Shown: one piece after another, positions 15,194-24,658 of the stretch
How the letters are laid out: each line of letters starts with the position of its first letter
How positions within the stretch are numbered: position 1 is the stretch's first letter
From: Bacteroidales bacterium UBA5371
GTDB lineage: Bacteria; Bacteroidota; Bacteroidia; Bacteroidales; P3
DNA length: 57,656 nucleotides
Direction of reading: 5' to 3'
Assembly: GCA_002407855.1 (NCBI GenBank)
Contig: DHPF01000002.1
Span: 1 to 57,656, forward strand
Position numbers and translations under genes: made by a program
Notes under the pieces: generated by a model
The model's input: the letters and a program-made list of their open reading frames with translations, nothing else
What the model was told of the DNA's origin: nothing
Database searches by the model: none

Positions 15194-17111
15194 CTAATTT
15201 CTCGAATCGGCTATTATTACTCTTGAAATTACTTACAAGGCTTTTTATTACCCTTACAATTCCATCCTCATCTTGATTATGACACTCTTGCTCCAATTCC
15301 TTAATTGATTTATCTACCTGCACCATTTCAAAGGATTCGTTTTTGGCAACGAAAATCTTTTTATGATAGGTTGGTAGGGAATGTTCTTTCTGATTGAGGA
15401 GTTCTTCATAGAGTTTTTCCCCTGGGCGAAGTCCTGTAAATTCAATCTTAATGTCTTGGTCAAGTTCAAGGTTGGAAAGCTTAATCATCCTCTTTGCCAA
15501 ATCAACAATCCTCACAGGTTCTCCCATATCAAATAGGAATATCTCTCCACCCTTTCCCATTACTCCTGCCTCCAAAACCAAACGACATGCTTCTGGAATA
15601 GTCATAAAATAGCGGATTATATCAGGGTGGGTAACCGTTACAGGTCCTCCCTTTTGGATTTGTTGACGAAAACGTGGTATAACAGAACCATTGGAACCAA
15701 GCACATTGCCAAAGCGAGTAGTTATGAACTGGGTTTGGGAAGTCTTATCTAAGGATTGAATGTATATTTCTGCAAACCGCTTAGTTGCACCCATAACATT
15801 GGTTGGATTAACAGCCTTATCGGTTGAAATCATAACAAACTTCTTTACTCCATATTTTGAAGAAAGGTCTGCAATATTCTTTGTTCCAAACACATTTACC
15901 CTAACAGCCTCATAGGGATGAGCCTCCATCATAGGAACATGTTTATAGGCAGCAGCATGGAAAACAATATCGGGACGGATATTCTTAAACACATCCTCAA
16001 GCCTTTCCTTGTCCTGAACAGAACATATAATAATCTTATAATTAGAGCCAGAATACTTATCGTTTAGTTCGTTTTCAATGTTGTAAAGAGAGGTTTCGGC
16101 TTGATCCAAAACACAAATAAGCTTAGGATTGAAATGAGTTAGCTGGCGAATAATCTCACTCCCAATGGAGCCAGCAGCACCTGTAACCATAATGGTTTTG
16201 CCCTCAATCTCACGGCTTATTATCTCAACATTCAACTTAATCTCCTCACGATTCAATAGCTGTTCAATCTCTATCTCCTTTATCTGCTCAACCTTCAACT
16301 CCCCATCAGTCCAAGTCTTGATATGCGGAACTGTCAAAACCTTAATCTTATTCTTATAACAAAGGTCAAAGATTTCGTTCTTCCTTTGAGTACTAATCCT
16401 ATTGGTTGCAATAACCAATTCATCAATATCCTTATAGCTTAAAATCCTCTCAAAATCCTTCCTTCCCCAAATCCTAAACCCCATAATAGACTTACCTGAA
16501 AGCGACTCCTCATCATCAAAAAAACCCTTAATATAGTATTTCCTTGAAGCACTCATCATGGTGTTGGCAGTTGCCGTACCTGTCCGTCCTGCCCCAAAAA
16601 TGATTATGGAAGTAGTCATACTTATATGTATCCCTGCCTTATAAGCTTTCTCAAAGAGCCAACGAACAAACATACGGAAAAGAAAGAGTCCAATATAGCA
16701 TACAAAGAAATAAATAAGAATAAGCTGCTTGGGGATAAAGTCCTTTTCTAAGGGGTCAATCTTATATTTATAAGTAAGATTAATCAAAAGCATCAAAAGA
16801 CAAGAGAAGACAACAGCAAAGAAAATCCTCATAGCATCACTAAAAGTAGAGTAGCGAATAACACCCTTTGCAACCTTGAAAAGAATAAGAAAACTCGTTG
16901 TTAGGACAATAGAAAGGATAAGAAACCTTGCAGAATAACTATCCAAAGGGAAGTTAAAATACTTCTCCTTCCCACCGAGAATAAACCCCGAAACAAAGGC
17001 AGCAAACACACAAATACCAAAGTCAATCAGGATAATAACCCAAGAAGGAAGATACCTGTCTTTCATCAATTTATTAATCAACGAAAGCATCTTTTTATAT
17101 AGTTTATTCAT
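15180..17111 (-). CDS. Nucleotide-sugar 4,6-dehydratase/epimerase, WbpM/FlaA1/CapD type
   Basis: A 643-residue membrane-anchored enzyme. Four transmembrane helices occupy about residues 23-150. A first Rossmann-like domain has G-A-G-R-T-G-T-A (173-180), and the catalytic SDR domain starts G-A-A-G-S-I-G-S (311-318). The active site has S-T-D-K and M-G-A-T-K (about 435-450), matching the Ser/Met/Lys triad of this family rather than Tyr. Family members convert UDP-GlcNAc to 4-keto-6-deoxy or C5-epimer sugars that start surface glycan synthesis. It heads the operon with the acyltransferase, with a promoter at 17287-17294. Confidence 0.93.
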   Translation of the reverse strand: MNKLYKKMLSLINKLMKDRYLPSWVIILIDFGICVFAAFVSGFILGGKEKYFNFPLDSYSARFLILSIVLTTSFLILFKVAKGVIRYSTFSDAMRIFFAVVFSCLLMLLINLTYKYKIDPLEKDFIPKQLILIYFFVCYIGLFLFRMFVRWLFEKAYKAGIHISMTTSIIIFGAGRTGTATANTMMSASRKYYIKGFFDDEESLSGKSIMGFRIWGRKDFERILSYKDIDELVIATNRISTQRKNEIFDLCYKNKIKVLTVPHIKTWTDGELKVEQIKEIEIEQLLNREEIKLNVEIISREIEGKTIMVTGAAGSIGSEIIRQLTHFNPKLICVLDQAETSLYNIENELNDKYSGSNYKIIICSVQDKERLEDVFKNIRPDIVFHAAAYKHVPMMEAHPYEAVRVNVFGTKNIADLSSKYGVKKFVMISTDKAVNPTNVMGATKRFAEIYIQSLDKTSQTQFITTRFGNVLGSNGSVIPRFRQQIQKGGPVTVTHPDIIRYFMTIPEACRLVLEAGVMGKGGEIFLFDMGEPVRIVDLAKRMIKLSNLELDQDIKIEFTGLRPGEKLYEELLNQKEHSLPTYHKKIFVAKNESFEMVQVDKSIKELEQECHNQDEDGIVRVIKSLVSNFKSNNSRFEKLDAKE

Positions 17112-17286
17112 CGTATTACTGCTTTTCTACAATCAAAATTATGATCTTATACCCTTAATTTCAAACCCCAAAATTAATACAATTATCTGTATTTTGAAGA
17201 AAAACCTTGTTCTTATTCTTATCAAAGAGGTTACAAAACAAAATAACAAAAGATTCTATTATGCTTTTATCTACTTGCGACTTTTG

Positions 17287-17294
17287 CAAATATA
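17287..17294 (-). promoter_or_regulatory. Promoter of the epimerase operon, -7 box
   Basis: Minus-strand TATATTTG, about 170 nt before the ATG at 17111. Bases 17112-17286 hold no other feature I can support. Confidence 0.55.
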
Positions 17295-17371
17295 TTTTGA
17301 GTAAAGAAATAGAATCATAAAAATACTAATGATATTTTTATTATTTAATTATTATTTATCTGAAAATTATG

Positions 17372-17379
17372 TATATTTG
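17372..17379 (+). promoter_or_regulatory. Rightward promoter ahead of the KAP gene, -7 box
   Basis: TATATTTG followed by CAG. It points toward the small ORF, the tRNA fragment and the KAP NTPase, leaving a leader of about 400 nt. Confidence 0.45.
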
Positions 17380-17538
17380 CAGATGAAATTTTTTCATAAA
17401 CCAAATAAAAATTAGGCAATAACATTGAAAATATTTCAAACTTATACAGAGTATAAAATACAACGATTGTTAAAAATATAGTTTTAATCAAAACAAAAGA
17501 AACTGAATATAAGGATTAATTTAACAGTTGACTTTGCA

Positions 17539-17682
17539 ATGTCCATAGTTGGAGTATTGACGTTCTTCTCATTAAATACAATGTTAATAATTAAAAAACT
17601 TAAAACTATGGTAAATATAATTACATTTTTAGTAGTTGGAGTAGCTCTCGCGGGGAGAAAGGAACCATGCTCCATACTTTAA
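17539..17682 (+). CDS. Possible 47-aa two-helix membrane peptide
   Basis: ATG-to-TAA frame reading MSIVGVLTFFSLNTMLIIKK, LKTMVNIITFLVVGVALAGR and KEPCSIL. Two hydrophobic stretches are separated by a basic KKLK turn. Such small hydrophobic ORFs can be toxins or leader peptides, but I have no homology and no clear ribosome-binding signal. It ends about 40 nt before the tRNA fragment. Treat as speculative. Confidence 0.25.
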   Translation: MSIVGVLTFFSLNTMLIIKKLKTMVNIITFLVVGVALAGRKEPCSIL

Positions 17683-17720
17683 GACATTGGGATCAATTGT
17701 AATTTTAATCTGTATTCGGT

Positions 17721-17758
17721 GTAGAGAGCTGGGGGTTCGAGTCCCCCACTCCCCTCCA
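17721..17758 (+). other. tRNA 3'-end fragment, possible attachment-site scar
   Basis: GGGGG-TTCGAGT-CCCCC is a perfect T arm with a canonical T loop, followed by ACTCCCC, T and CCA as a 3' acceptor strand. No 5' half that pairs with ACTCCCC is found upstream in a tRNA-like frame. Isolated tRNA 3' ends are typical crossover sites for integrating elements, so this may mark the left border of the segment carrying the KAP gene. Confidence 0.6.
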
Positions 17759-17791
17759 AGCAATATTAAAATTACAATAAATTAAGAAAAT

Positions 17792-19675
17792 ATGACAACA
17801 GAACATATTCAACAAATATTTATCGAATATATCAAAGCAGACAAAACCCAATATGCAATTTTATTAAATGGAGGTTGGGGTTGCGGTAAAACATATTTTT
17901 GGAAAAACACATTAGTAAATATTTCTGAAAAATTTGGATTAAAACCAATTTATATATCACTAAACGGAATTAGCAAAATAGATAATCTTGAGTATAAACT
18001 ATTCTCAAGCCTATTGACATCTACTAAAAATAACGAAAATAAATTAAGGAAAAAATTTATAAGTATTTCAGAAAAGCCATTAAACATATTAACTACTAAT
18101 TTTTTAAAAACCAACATGACTGATCTTATAAATGGACTAAGCATAAATATATTTGATTTTTCAAAATACATAGTTTGTTTTGATGACTTAGAACGTTGCC
18201 AAATAGATGTAAAAGAAGTATTAGGTTTTATTAATAATTTCGTAGAACATAGATACTTGAAAACAATAATTCTTGCTAACGAACCAGAAATTACTAACTC
18301 AAAAATTGAAGACCAATCTAAAGAAAGAAATAAACCTGAAGAAGAAGACCAATTAAAAGAAGATAAAGTATATTACCAAATTAAAGAAAAAGTTATTGGT
18401 CGTGATTTAAAATTTGAATTTGATATTTCTACAACTTTGCCTAAGCTTTTTGGCAAATATATAGATCCTGACTTTACTAATTTCTTAACAAAACAACAAA
18501 TTGCCATTACAGAAATTTTAATTGAATACAAACAAGACAATCTTAGAACAATATCTTTTCTTCTGGATACATTAGAAAGAATTTTCCCAACATTGAAAAA
18601 TGTTCAAGAGAGTTATGTTCAAGAGATAATCTTCTTTTCTGCAATAATTACAATCGAATACAAGAATGGTGCACTGACTTCAGATGATTACAGAAACTTC
18701 AAAAACATTGATAATATCAATAAAATGACCTACTCATTTTATCTTTCACGTAAAACGAGTGAATCTGAGGAAGAAAAATCAAATGAAGTAAAAACTTATC
18801 CTGATATTTTTTTTGAAAAATATTTGATCAATAGACATTATTCATATTCTTTCTACCCTTCAATATATTCTTATGTTTTATCAGGTTATTTCGATCAAGC
18901 AAGGTTGGAAAATGAAATCCAAATTCGTAAGTCAGAAATAATTTCAAAAGAAGTTCAATGCTTTAGAACATTACATATGTTTAGAGAACTGTCAGAAGAT
19001 GATTTTAAACGTCTCACAAAAGATGTTTTACAATATGCTAAGGAGGGTAAATACATAATCTATAATTACATTACGATTGCGGACTTCTTTTACTATTTTG
19101 CAGAAAAAGAACTAATCGCTGAAAGCAAAAAAGAAATTGAAAAATTACTTTTTGAAGGACTTGAAATAGCAAAGGGAAGAAAAGAAATTGATGAAAGTAC
19201 TTTTGAAAGTCTTTTGCACTTTGGTGTTAAAAATCCAGATGTATCTGTAATTGCAAACAAAGTCATAGAAATACATGATAATATTAAAAAAGAGCAATAT
19301 GTTGCTAATAGTAATAAGCTTATTGACTTTTTAAATAAAGATGAAGCTGAACTAAGAGCATTTTTTGAAAAACACATTTTATCAAAAGAACTTTTCCCAT
19401 ACATTAATGGTGATATTTTACTTGATACTATTTTAAAGAATTCAAATAAACAAATATTCTATTTTAAAGAATTACTAAAAGATCGTTACAATTCTTCAAA
19501 TATTGGTGAATTTTTGTATGAAGACATAGATTGTTTAAAAAAACTACAAGAAGGATTATCAAAGCATCTTGAAAACAACAAAGAAATTAAACCACTAAGA
19601 AAATTCTCATATAATGAATTAATCTCAACATTGAAAGATAATATTAAACATTTGGATGAAACAAGAAGAAAATAA
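17792..19675 (+). CDS. KAP-type P-loop NTPase
   Basis: A 627-residue soluble protein. Walker A is GGWGCGKT (residues 27-34) and Walker B is hydrophobic I-V-C-F-D-D-L-E-R-C (about 127-136), the D-D-L-E-R form of KAP and related STAND-like NTPases. A Glu/Lys-rich insert follows (about 175-200). The C-terminal about 300 residues are helical, without a recognised domain; unlike classical KAP proteins I see no transmembrane insertion in the NTPase domain. Such stand-alone proteins occur in defence islands, but the function is unknown. It is more AT-rich than the convergent neighbour and its stop abuts that gene's stop with no spacer. Confidence 0.85.
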   Translation: MTTEHIQQIFIEYIKADKTQYAILLNGGWGCGKTYFWKNTLVNISEKFGLKPIYISLNGISKIDNLEYKLFSSLLTSTKNNENKLRKKFISISEKPLNILTTNFLKTNMTDLINGLSINIFDFSKYIVCFDDLERCQIDVKEVLGFINNFVEHRYLKTIILANEPEITNSKIEDQSKERNKPEEEDQLKEDKVYYQIKEKVIGRDLKFEFDISTTLPKLFGKYIDPDFTNFLTKQQIAITEILIEYKQDNLRTISFLLDTLERIFPTLKNVQESYVQEIIFFSAIITIEYKNGALTSDDYRNFKNIDNINKMTYSFYLSRKTSESEEEKSNEVKTYPDIFFEKYLINRHYSYSFYPSIYSYVLSGYFDQARLENEIQIRKSEIISKEVQCFRTLHMFRELSEDDFKRLTKDVLQYAKEGKYIIYNYITIADFFYYFAEKELIAESKKEIEKLLFEGLEIAKGRKEIDESTFESLLHFGVKNPDVSVIANKVIEIHDNIKKEQYVANSNKLIDFLNKDEAELRAFFEKHILSKELFPYINGDILLDTILKNSNKQIFYFKELLKDRYNSSNIGEFLYEDIDCLKKLQEGLSKHLENNKEIKPLRKFSYNELISTLKDNIKHLDETRRK

Positions 19676-22651
19676 TTATAAATCTTCTTTACCCTTCCTC
19701 GCTCTCCATAGTACTTCTATTGGATGAAGGACATGTCTATCGGTTGAGTGCTTTATATGTTCCCTGCAACTTGTTCCTGGGGCTGCGATTATTGTGTCTT
19801 TGGTTGCTTGCAAGACCTTTGGGAAGAGTACTTGGCTGCCTATCTTTATTGACATATCGTAGTGTTTTTCCTCATAACCGAAGCTTCCTGCCATTCCGCA
19901 ACAACCACTTGGAATAACCTCAACACTATAATTCTTTGGTAGAGACAGTGCCTTTTCCATATTTTCTGTCCCTATTAATGCCTTTTGCTGACAATGTCCA
20001 TGAAGAAGAATGTTGCGAGGCTGAGTTGTAAAATCTTCCGAAACTATATTTCCGTTTTCTATTTCTCTTGCCAGAAATTCATCGAAGAGGAAGGTGTTTT
20101 CAATTATTTGCGTGGTCTGTTCTGAGCGTAGTTTGGGCTTAATTAGGCTTGGGTATTCGTCCCTGAAACTAAGTACGGTTGAGGGTTCAATCCCAATTAG
20201 TGGGGTCTTATCGCTTATTTTTCCTCTAAGGGCTCTAAGGTTTTTGTTTGCCAAACGCTTAGCTCTTCTTACCATTCCTTTTGACATTGCAATCCTTCCG
20301 CTTTCTCTTATGGGTGCAATTTCTGTTTCGTAGCCCAATGAGTTCAGGAGTTTGAGGGCGGAGAAACCAATATGTGAGTCCTGATAGTTGGTAAATTCGT
20401 CTGCAAAGAAATAGACCTTCTTCTTGGTTTTGGGGCTGTGTTGTTGTGGGATTTCATTCTTATTGAGCTGCCTTAATGTTCTTTGGTTTAGGGTTGGCAG
20501 GGAACGTTTTGGGGAGAAGTGAAGGGTTTTCTTTATAAGGGAAGATGTCCAACTATTAGTTATTATCCAGTTGTAGAGGCTTGGGAAGATTGAGCCTATT
20601 CTCTGAAAGGAAGTAAGGTAATTGATAAGCAAAATTCTTAAAGGTAATCCGTTTACATCGTAGTAGTGTTGAAGGAATTCCGATTTGAGCTTGGCTATAT
20701 CCACATTGGAAGGGCATTCGTTCTTGCATCCCTTGCAGGAAAGGCAGTTGTCAAGTATCCAGTATAGTTCTTTGTTGTCAAATGGGTTATTGTTTTTGGG
20801 GTTGGTATAGTATTCTCTTAGGGCGTTTGCTCTTGCTCTTGGGGTGTAGAGTTCGTCATTGGTGGCACGAAAAGATGGGCACATTGTGTCTAAAAACTCA
20901 ACACCTTTTCTGCAATCGGCACTTCCATTGCACTGCTCAACTGCCGAAAGAAGACCTTTTTGGGAAGAGAAATCGTAGTAGGTTTGGATATTATTCATAT
21001 CTATTCTTTTCTTTCCCTTGTCAAGAAGTTCGGAATATCTTAATGAGGTATCCATTGGTGGAGTGTCGATTATCTTTCCCTTGTTGAATATATTATCCTT
21101 ATCCCAAACCTTCTTTAACTCCTTCATCATGGAGTAAATCTCTTTGCCATACATTAGGGGGATAAACTCTCCTCTAAGTCGTCCGTCTCCGTGTTCTCCA
21201 CTAAGAGAGCCCCTGTATTTCTTAACAAGTTTAGCAACTTCAATACTTATTTGTCTGAAAAGAATAATATCATCCTTGCTTTTGAGGTCTAAGACAGGGC
21301 GTAGATGGAGTTCTCCCGTTGCAATATGTGCGTGATAGACGCAAGAGAGATTGTATTTTTGAAGTATTTGCTTAAGCTCTTTTATGTAGTTTCCGAGCTT
21401 TGAGGGTGAAACCGAAGTGTCTTCAATTACTGAAACAGGCTTTGCACTCCCAGGAATATTGGTCAAGAGTCCCAATCCTGCCTTACGTAATGCCCAAACC
21501 TTTGACATATCGCTTCCCTTAACAACAGAATAAGCATAGCCCTTGTTCTCCTGCTTTAAGGCTTCAATTATGTTTTTGGTCTTCTCTTCTAATCTTTCCG
21601 TTGTTTCTTCTGCAAGCTCAATTATTAGTATTGCCTCTGGGTTTCCCTCAACAAAAAACATATTCTTTCTCTGCTCAATATTCCTGCTGGCAGAAGTAAG
21701 GATATTATTATCCATTAGTTCAATTGCAGCAGGGTTATGTTTTAATGCTATTAGATTCCCTTCAAAGCTATCCTCCAATGTTGTGAAATGTGCACAGATT
21801 AAAGCCTTGTTCTTTGGTGGAAGAGGCATAAGGTTTAGCTTAAACTCAACCCCAAAGCCCAATGTCCCTTCAGAGCCTGCAAAGAGCTTTGAGAGATTGA
21901 ACTCTGCCTCCTCTGTTTCACAAAAGATATTATTAAGGAATATCTCATCTAAGGCATATCCATTATTCCTTCTGTGGATTTCCTTTTCGGGAAAAGCCTC
22001 AACTATCTTTGTTTGAATATCCTTGTTTGAATATGTTTCTTTGATATGTTTATATATATCCCCTTCAAGTGTTGGAAGTTTTACCTTTTCTTCAAACTCC
22101 TCCTTGCTAAGTTTCTTGAGGGTTATTTCTTTATTATTTGCTATGATAACCTTTGCTTCCAAGAGATGATCGCGCGTTGAACCATATACCAAAGAATGTG
22201 AACCACAGCTATTATTCCCCACCATTCCTCCAATGGTACAACGATTGGAAGTGGAGGTTTCGGGAGCGAAGAAAAGATTATATGGCTTTAAGGTATTGTT
22301 TAGCTCATCCAAAACAACACCAGGCTCAACCCTAACCCACCTCTGTTCAACATTTAGCTCCACGATTTGCTTCATATACCTTGAAACATCAACCACAAGA
22401 CCATTTCCCACAACCTGACCAGCAAGTGAGGTTCCCGCACCTCTTGGTATTAGGCTTATTTTGTTTTGATTGGCAAAAGCAATTAACTCCCTAATGTCTT
22501 CCTTGTCTTTGGGAAGAGCAACCCCAAATGGAATCTCCCTATAAGCAGATGCATCGGTGGAATAGGCAATCTTGGAAAGCTCATCAAAAAGCAAATCCCC
22601 CTTAAAACCTTCCTTTAAGGTACGAATCTCTTTATTTATCTTTCTATTCAC
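19676..22651 (-). CDS. FAD-linked oxidase fused to an Fe-S reductase domain (GlcD-GlcF type)
   Basis: A 991-residue fusion. The N-terminal FAD-binding type 4 domain (about 45-260) has P-R-G-A-G-T-S-L-A-G-Q and T-I-G-G-M-V-G-N-N-S-C-G. The FAD-oxidase C-terminal domain (about 280-540) ends with S-G-E-H-G-D-G-R. A ferredoxin-like part has a Cys-rich first site near 575-600 and C-x2-C-x2-C-x3-C-P at about 645-656. CCG-type motifs G-H-C-Q-Q-K and G-C-C-G-M-A-G-S-F-G-Y lie near the end. It resembles respiratory D-lactate or 2-hydroxyacid dehydrogenases; the exact substrate is not readable. It is a single-gene unit convergent with the KAP gene. Confidence 0.9.
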   Translation of the reverse strand: MNRKINKEIRTLKEGFKGDLLFDELSKIAYSTDASAYREIPFGVALPKDKEDIRELIAFANQNKISLIPRGAGTSLAGQVVGNGLVVDVSRYMKQIVELNVEQRWVRVEPGVVLDELNNTLKPYNLFFAPETSTSNRCTIGGMVGNNSCGSHSLVYGSTRDHLLEAKVIIANNKEITLKKLSKEEFEEKVKLPTLEGDIYKHIKETYSNKDIQTKIVEAFPEKEIHRRNNGYALDEIFLNNIFCETEEAEFNLSKLFAGSEGTLGFGVEFKLNLMPLPPKNKALICAHFTTLEDSFEGNLIALKHNPAAIELMDNNILTSASRNIEQRKNMFFVEGNPEAILIIELAEETTERLEEKTKNIIEALKQENKGYAYSVVKGSDMSKVWALRKAGLGLLTNIPGSAKPVSVIEDTSVSPSKLGNYIKELKQILQKYNLSCVYHAHIATGELHLRPVLDLKSKDDIILFRQISIEVAKLVKKYRGSLSGEHGDGRLRGEFIPLMYGKEIYSMMKELKKVWDKDNIFNKGKIIDTPPMDTSLRYSELLDKGKKRIDMNNIQTYYDFSSQKGLLSAVEQCNGSADCRKGVEFLDTMCPSFRATNDELYTPRARANALREYYTNPKNNNPFDNKELYWILDNCLSCKGCKNECPSNVDIAKLKSEFLQHYYDVNGLPLRILLINYLTSFQRIGSIFPSLYNWIITNSWTSSLIKKTLHFSPKRSLPTLNQRTLRQLNKNEIPQQHSPKTKKKVYFFADEFTNYQDSHIGFSALKLLNSLGYETEIAPIRESGRIAMSKGMVRRAKRLANKNLRALRGKISDKTPLIGIEPSTVLSFRDEYPSLIKPKLRSEQTTQIIENTFLFDEFLAREIENGNIVSEDFTTQPRNILLHGHCQQKALIGTENMEKALSLPKNYSVEVIPSGCCGMAGSFGYEEKHYDMSIKIGSQVLFPKVLQATKDTIIAAPGTSCREHIKHSTDRHVLHPIEVLWRARKGKEDL

Positions 22652-22940
22652 TTTGTTCTTTTTCTAAGTTAGGCACTTTTTCTTTGCTCCAAAATTTCTA
22701 CCTATTATAATTAAGTTGCAAAGTTAATATTTTTTCTTTTCTATTTTAATATTCTCTTTTAATGAATTGTCATAGTAATTATTTGGAGTATTTTATTGGT
22801 ATAGATGCTTTCTTTTATGAAGTTTGAATGAGTGTTATATAGGTTTAAAAGGAGTTTTTTGAATAAAAATTACAGCTTTTTTTGATAAAAGTTTTGTGTA
22901 TTAGAGAAAAAGTTTTACTTTTGCAACCTCATTAAATATT

Positions 22941-23013
<73 letters not shown>

Positions 23014-23019
23014 CTTCAC

Positions 23020-23057
23020 AAAGAGCCGAAAAACTAATTGTTTTCCGGCTCTTTCTT
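23020..23057 (+). terminator. Terminator after tRNA-Phe
   Basis: AAAGAGCCG (23020-23028) pairs with CGGCTCTTT (23046-23054), extended by A/T pairs, followed by a T-rich stretch. Confidence 0.85.
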
Positions 23058-23134
23058 TTACCAAAAACCAAACTGTCATTAATCAAAAAAAGAATAAAAT
23101 AAATCAAAAAACTTGTTTATAACTTTTATTAGTG

Positions 23135-23142
23135 TACCTTTG
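23135..23142 (+). promoter_or_regulatory. Promoter of the RRM gene, -7 box with -33 TTG
   Basis: TACCTTTG with a TTG 19 bp upstream. The transcript would carry an about 120-nt 5' UTR that could hold temperature- or RNA-structure-based control, as in cold-responsive RNA-binding protein genes; I see no defined motif. Confidence 0.6.
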
Positions 23143-23269
23143 CAGCGTTTTTGAGAAGATAAATCTTATAAATTACGCTATTTATTCTCTTTAGTAATTT
23201 ATTTATTGCAGTTAATCAATTCGTTCTAAGAAAGATTTCTCCCTCATTTTATTATTTAATATATTTTAT

Positions 23270-23587
23270 ATGAACATTTTTGTTTCAAACTTAAGTTACG
23301 CAATTAATGACGATGATTTAAGACAAGCCTTTGAGGAATACGGAGAAGTTTCTTCAGCTAAAGTAATAACTGACAAATTCACAGGTCGTTCAAGAGGCTT
23401 TGGTTTTGTTGAAATGTCTGACGAAAACGGACAAAAAGCAATTGAAGAACTCAATGGAGCTTCTTTTGATAAGAAGGTTATTTCTGTTGCTGTAGCTCGT
23501 CCTCGCGAGGAAAGACCTGAAAGAAGTCGTAATTCTTTCGACAGAAACACAAGAGGTAGGGGTAATTATAACGATAATCGTTATTAA
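23270..23587 (+). CDS. RRM-domain RNA-binding protein
   Basis: A 105-residue protein made of one RNA recognition motif (residues 1-78) and a basic, Arg/Asn/Gly-rich tail. RNP2 is I-F-V-S-N-L (2-7) and RNP1 is R-G-F-G-F-V-E-M (about 41-48), with the aromatic residues that stack on RNA intact. Bacteroidota use such small RRM proteins as abundant post-transcriptional regulators, sometimes cold-responsive. The gene stands alone, with its own promoter, long leader and terminator. Confidence 0.93.
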   Translation: MNIFVSNLSYAINDDDLRQAFEEYGEVSSAKVITDKFTGRSRGFGFVEMSDENGQKAIEELNGASFDKKVISVAVARPREERPERSRNSFDRNTRGRGNYNDNRY

Positions 23588-23605
23588 CAAATTCCATCTT
23601 TTATG

Positions 23606-23648
23606 AAAAGACTTGCCGAGAAGAAATTCAGGGTAAGTCTTTTTTTTA
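23606..23648 (+). terminator. Terminator after the RRM gene
   Basis: AAAAGACTT (23606-23614) pairs with AAGTCTTTT (23635-23643), followed by a run of T. Confidence 0.75.
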
Positions 23649-23705
23649 TGAAAAATGTTTATTTTTGCATTTTAAAATTAAGATTTAGTTAAAATATAAC
23701 GCAAT

Positions 23706-24479
23706 ATGGATAACGAAGAATTAGAAAACCAGAACACAGAAAATAGCTCAAATATTAACGATAACGAGCTAGAAAATGAATTAAATCAAGAGCAAATCAT
23801 GGGACAAGACTCTCAAGAAAATCCTAATGACACACCATTATACCCTAAGAAGAAGAAGCATTCTCCTTGTTTGATTGCAACGGGAATTTTGGCAGGATTG
23901 TCATTAGTAGGAGTTATTATAATTTTAATCTTTATGTTTTGTTGCAAGGATACATCTTGCAGCTCTTCCAAAGATGTCTCGTCAAAGCAAGCTATTCAGA
24001 CAGGAGACCTCAAAATTGCGTATATCAATACTGATTCCATTATGTTTTATTATAATTATGCCAAAGATTTAGAGGCAGGATTAAAGACCTTTCAGACCTC
24101 TTTGGAGTCAAATTATCAAGCACAAGGGAACAAATTACAATCAGATATAGAGAACTATATGAAAAACGGAGACAAACTTACCTTAACCCAACAGAAACAA
24201 AAAGAAGAAGAACTCTCACGTCGCCAACAAGAATTCCCTTTGCTTCAACAGAAAATGATGGCTCAATTGCAGGAACGTCAGTTGGAAGACAACAAAAAAT
24301 TACTTAACGCAGTTTATGCTTTCATTAATGATTATAATTCCAAAAATCAAAAATTCAATATTATATTAAGTCGCTCTTATGTTTCAAGCACTGTTCTTTA
24401 TGCCGACGAAGGTTTTGATATAACACAAGAAATCATTGATGGATTAAATAAAGAGTATAAGAGTGTAAAGAAAAAATAG
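23706..24479 (+). CDS. OmpH/Skp-like protein with an N-terminal membrane anchor
   Basis: A 257-residue protein. Residues 1-45 are acidic and Asn-rich, then PKKKKHSPC leads into one transmembrane helix (about 58-83). After a linker the OmpH-type region begins LKIAYINTDSIMFYYNYAKD (about 105-124) and continues as a long Gln/Glu/Lys-rich coiled coil (about 130-200). Skp/OmpH proteins are periplasmic chaperones for outer-membrane proteins, normally exported with a cleaved signal. Here an anchored form with a cytosolic acidic tail is predicted, which is unusual though known in this phylum. Confidence 0.8.
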   Translation: MDNEELENQNTENSSNINDNELENELNQEQIMGQDSQENPNDTPLYPKKKKHSPCLIATGILAGLSLVGVIIILIFMFCCKDTSCSSSKDVSSKQAIQTGDLKIAYINTDSIMFYYNYAKDLEAGLKTFQTSLESNYQAQGNKLQSDIENYMKNGDKLTLTQQKQKEEELSRRQQEFPLLQQKMMAQLQERQLEDNKKLLNAVYAFINDYNSKNQKFNIILSRSYVSSTVLYADEGFDITQEIIDGLNKEYKSVKKK

Positions 24480-24633
24480 TTCTATATTTAATCCCTTTTT
24501 ACAAGCAAAAAGCTACATTTTGCAATTGATTGATTTAATTATACCATTTATACTTTCCTAATAACCTGCAAAAAGAGTTTTATGTCTTAAAGGTTAGAAC
24601 GAGTAGGAATGCTTGTACTCGAAAACTACTAAA

Positions 24634-24658
24634 ATAATAAAGTGTAGCCCTTTATTAT
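24634..24658 (-). terminator. Terminator after radC
   Basis: Perfect 9-bp stem ATAATAAAG/CTTTATTAT with a 7-nt loop, touching the radC stop codon. A second short hairpin (GAGTA…TACTC) lies at 24601-24620. Bases 24480-24600 hold nothing else. Confidence 0.55.

Noticed and set aside
17484..17675. A 63-aa leftward ORF
   Set aside because: No promoter or homology; it is antisense to the tRNA-fragment region and has no protein-like features.
17639..17758. A complete tRNA gene (GGAGTAGCTC … T arm … CCA)
   Set aside because: The apparent 5' half does not pair with the ACTCCCC acceptor strand and no anticodon arm can be drawn; only the 3' end is tRNA-like.
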